A DNA stretch of 64,000 nucleotides, taken from the NCBI GenBank assembly GCA_029721515.1, contig CM056556.1, positions 22,094,669 to 22,158,668 of the forward strand. The letters are read 5' to 3'. The notes under the pieces were generated by a model. It ran no database searches and was not told the origin of the DNA. It saw only the letters and a program-made list of their open reading frames with translations. Every line of letters begins with the position of its first letter. Position 1 is the stretch's first letter. The DNA is from Synanceia verrucosa. Its lineage: Eukaryota; Chordata; Actinopteri; Perciformes; Synanceiidae. The translations under genes were made by a program, and so were the position numbers. Below, in pieces: positions 62,596 to 64,000 of the stretch.

Positions 62596-64000
62596 GTAGG
62601 AAACGTTTTTTGTCTTTTTGCCCTTCCTAAAAGTTATTTCAAACTGAAAAATTACTGACATTTATCGTTACTGTAATATGTAGCTGACTGAAGGAAGGTT
62701 GATGATGATGATAATAATCATGCAGAAAAACGCATGGAAAAAGATAGAAAAAAAAAGAAAATTCATTCTGTAACAAACCATATAAATAAATTGTCGTGTT
62801 GGGCCATTTAAGGCGACATTAGGATATTTATTAAGAACAAGTAGCTAAATTCTGAATAAAACTTTGGGTATAGCCTCTGATATGATCTGTTTTGTAATAA
62901 CTTTAATAATAATAATGATAATATATTATCATTATTATTAAAATTATTATCATAGGTATACATATAAAATAAGTCGACAAAAGACAGAAGACCATTTTTG
63001 TTTGTTGAGGAGCTGGTATAATATATACTCTGATGTATACTTTAGACTGAAACCCTTAAAAGTTTGATGTTTTTCAAATTCATTTCTGATGCGGACCCCT
63101 CCCCAACACCACGTGATATGAGTTTATTTATTTCATTTAAATACACAGGCATGTAAAGCATTCTGTTAAACCAATTAATTATTTAAAGACTGTATTTCAC
63201 ACAAGCATTGTAGCCTTTATTTTTCCATCAATAACGCTCCATGAGCTCTCTCCAAGTCCTCCCATGAAGAGCATCCTCACTCTGCACATTGACATTTAAA
63301 CGTACAGTATGTTATTTTAATTACTCACAGTCTGCATGTTACTTTCCGCCTGATGGCATTTGCATTAATGCCCAATCAAAAATTGGCTTATTGGAGTTTC
63401 ATCAATAAGTGCAGCTTGACAGCTGGTGATGTTTTCCATGCTTTAGAAGTAAATTTATGTCCTGTTGTATACTAATTTATTCTGTACCCACCTGACACAC
63501 CCTGTTTCCTCCCTGGTCTCAGTCTTGATCGGTGTCTTTTCTTTTTGTGTTCACTCTCTAGTTTGTCTCTGAGCAGTCAGTCCCGTCTCGCTCTGCAAAC
63601 ATCTCAGTATCCATGTTGCACTGTCACAGAGTTCCTTTTTTCTCCTTCAGCAAATTCATCACTGCATCACAAAGCCTCATATGGACATTTTGTGAACTGA
63701 AGAAACCCTTCAAAGATGCACAGGAGAGACTCACAATTTCACAACGATCAATCCATGAAAAGGACGGAGGCTATATTTTGGTTTCCTTGAAAACTTTTGC
63801 ATTAAACAGGGAGTTCCATCGACTTTCATTGAGATGTTTGAAAGACACGTGCAAACAAGGGCTCGGTGTGTTGTTTCACACACAGACACACACTCCCGGG
63901 AATTCATCGTTAATGCGATGTGTTTTGATGCCTGCTGAAATGTGTTCCACAGGGAAATCAGGGCAGAAAGAGGAGTTGGTTGTGAGTTGGGGGGGATTGT
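62596..64000 (+). other. calb2 intron 1 (partial)
   Basis: No further exon recognised. At 63358-63365 there is a perfect octamer ATTTGCAT followed by TAAT, and at 63372-63386 two CCAAT boxes face each other (CCAATCAAAAATTGG). This is a possible enhancer core. Confidence 0.45.

Noticed and set aside
1..64000. tRNA, rRNA, CRISPR or bacterial-type operons
   Set aside because: None recognised; introns, MITEs and microsatellites show a vertebrate nuclear genome.

Overview
The window looks like nuclear DNA of a teleost fish. Its genes are split by GT-AG introns. It is mostly AT-rich non-coding sequence crowded with repeats typical of teleosts: Tc1-like, hAT-like, PIF/Harbinger-like and TTAA-flanked (piggyBac-like) elements, L2-type and other non-LTR retrotransposons, and long CA, GA and TA arrays. 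I see no bacterial, phage, CRISPR or tRNA features. All assignments come from reading the sequence and from memory of protein families; no search was run.

Two protein-coding genes can be supported. (1) A complete purine nucleoside phosphorylase gene (pnp) on the + strand has six coding exons between 47996 and 57571. They splice to 888 nt (295 codons plus stop), and all active-site motifs are intact. (2) The first coding exon of calretinin (calb2) is at 62502-62595 on the + strand. The rest of that gene lies beyond the right edge.

The main discovery is a decayed copy of hydin, a giant ciliary central-apparatus protein, on the - strand from about 42.4 kb to 18.2 kb. Three exons are clear (41886-41766, 20208-20002, 18275-18171). 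A fourth (42309-42206) is recognisable but carries a stop, a frameshift and a lost splice donor. Several weaker pieces (about 42.4, 32.4, 30.7 and 21.7 kb) fall in the right order on the same strand. Most of the expected coding sequence between them is missing. In mammals HYDIN and CALB2 are neighbours with the same relative orientation, so this appears to be a gene dying, or dead, in its ancestral place. A duplicated hydin left over from the teleost genome duplication is one possible explanation.

Layout: 1-18 kb is gene-poor, with one hAT-like MITE, two TTAA elements and a broken retrotransposon (13.8-15.1 kb). From 18 to 42.4 kb lies the hydin relic, its 'introns' filled with hAT and TTAA MITEs, a dead Tc1 copy, a Rex/jockey-type LINE (35.8-37.3 kb) and an L2-type LINE (37.6-41.2 kb) that has taken two later insertions. 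From 42.9 to 45.4 kb are nested insertions. From 47.6 to 58.1 kb is pnp, with TTAA elements in introns 1, 3 and 5. From 58 to 62 kb is intergenic DNA with a Tc1 copy abutting a TA array. From 62.3 kb to the end is the 5' end of calb2. The two living genes have unrelated jobs (purine salvage and neuronal calcium buffering). Nothing suggests that they act together.
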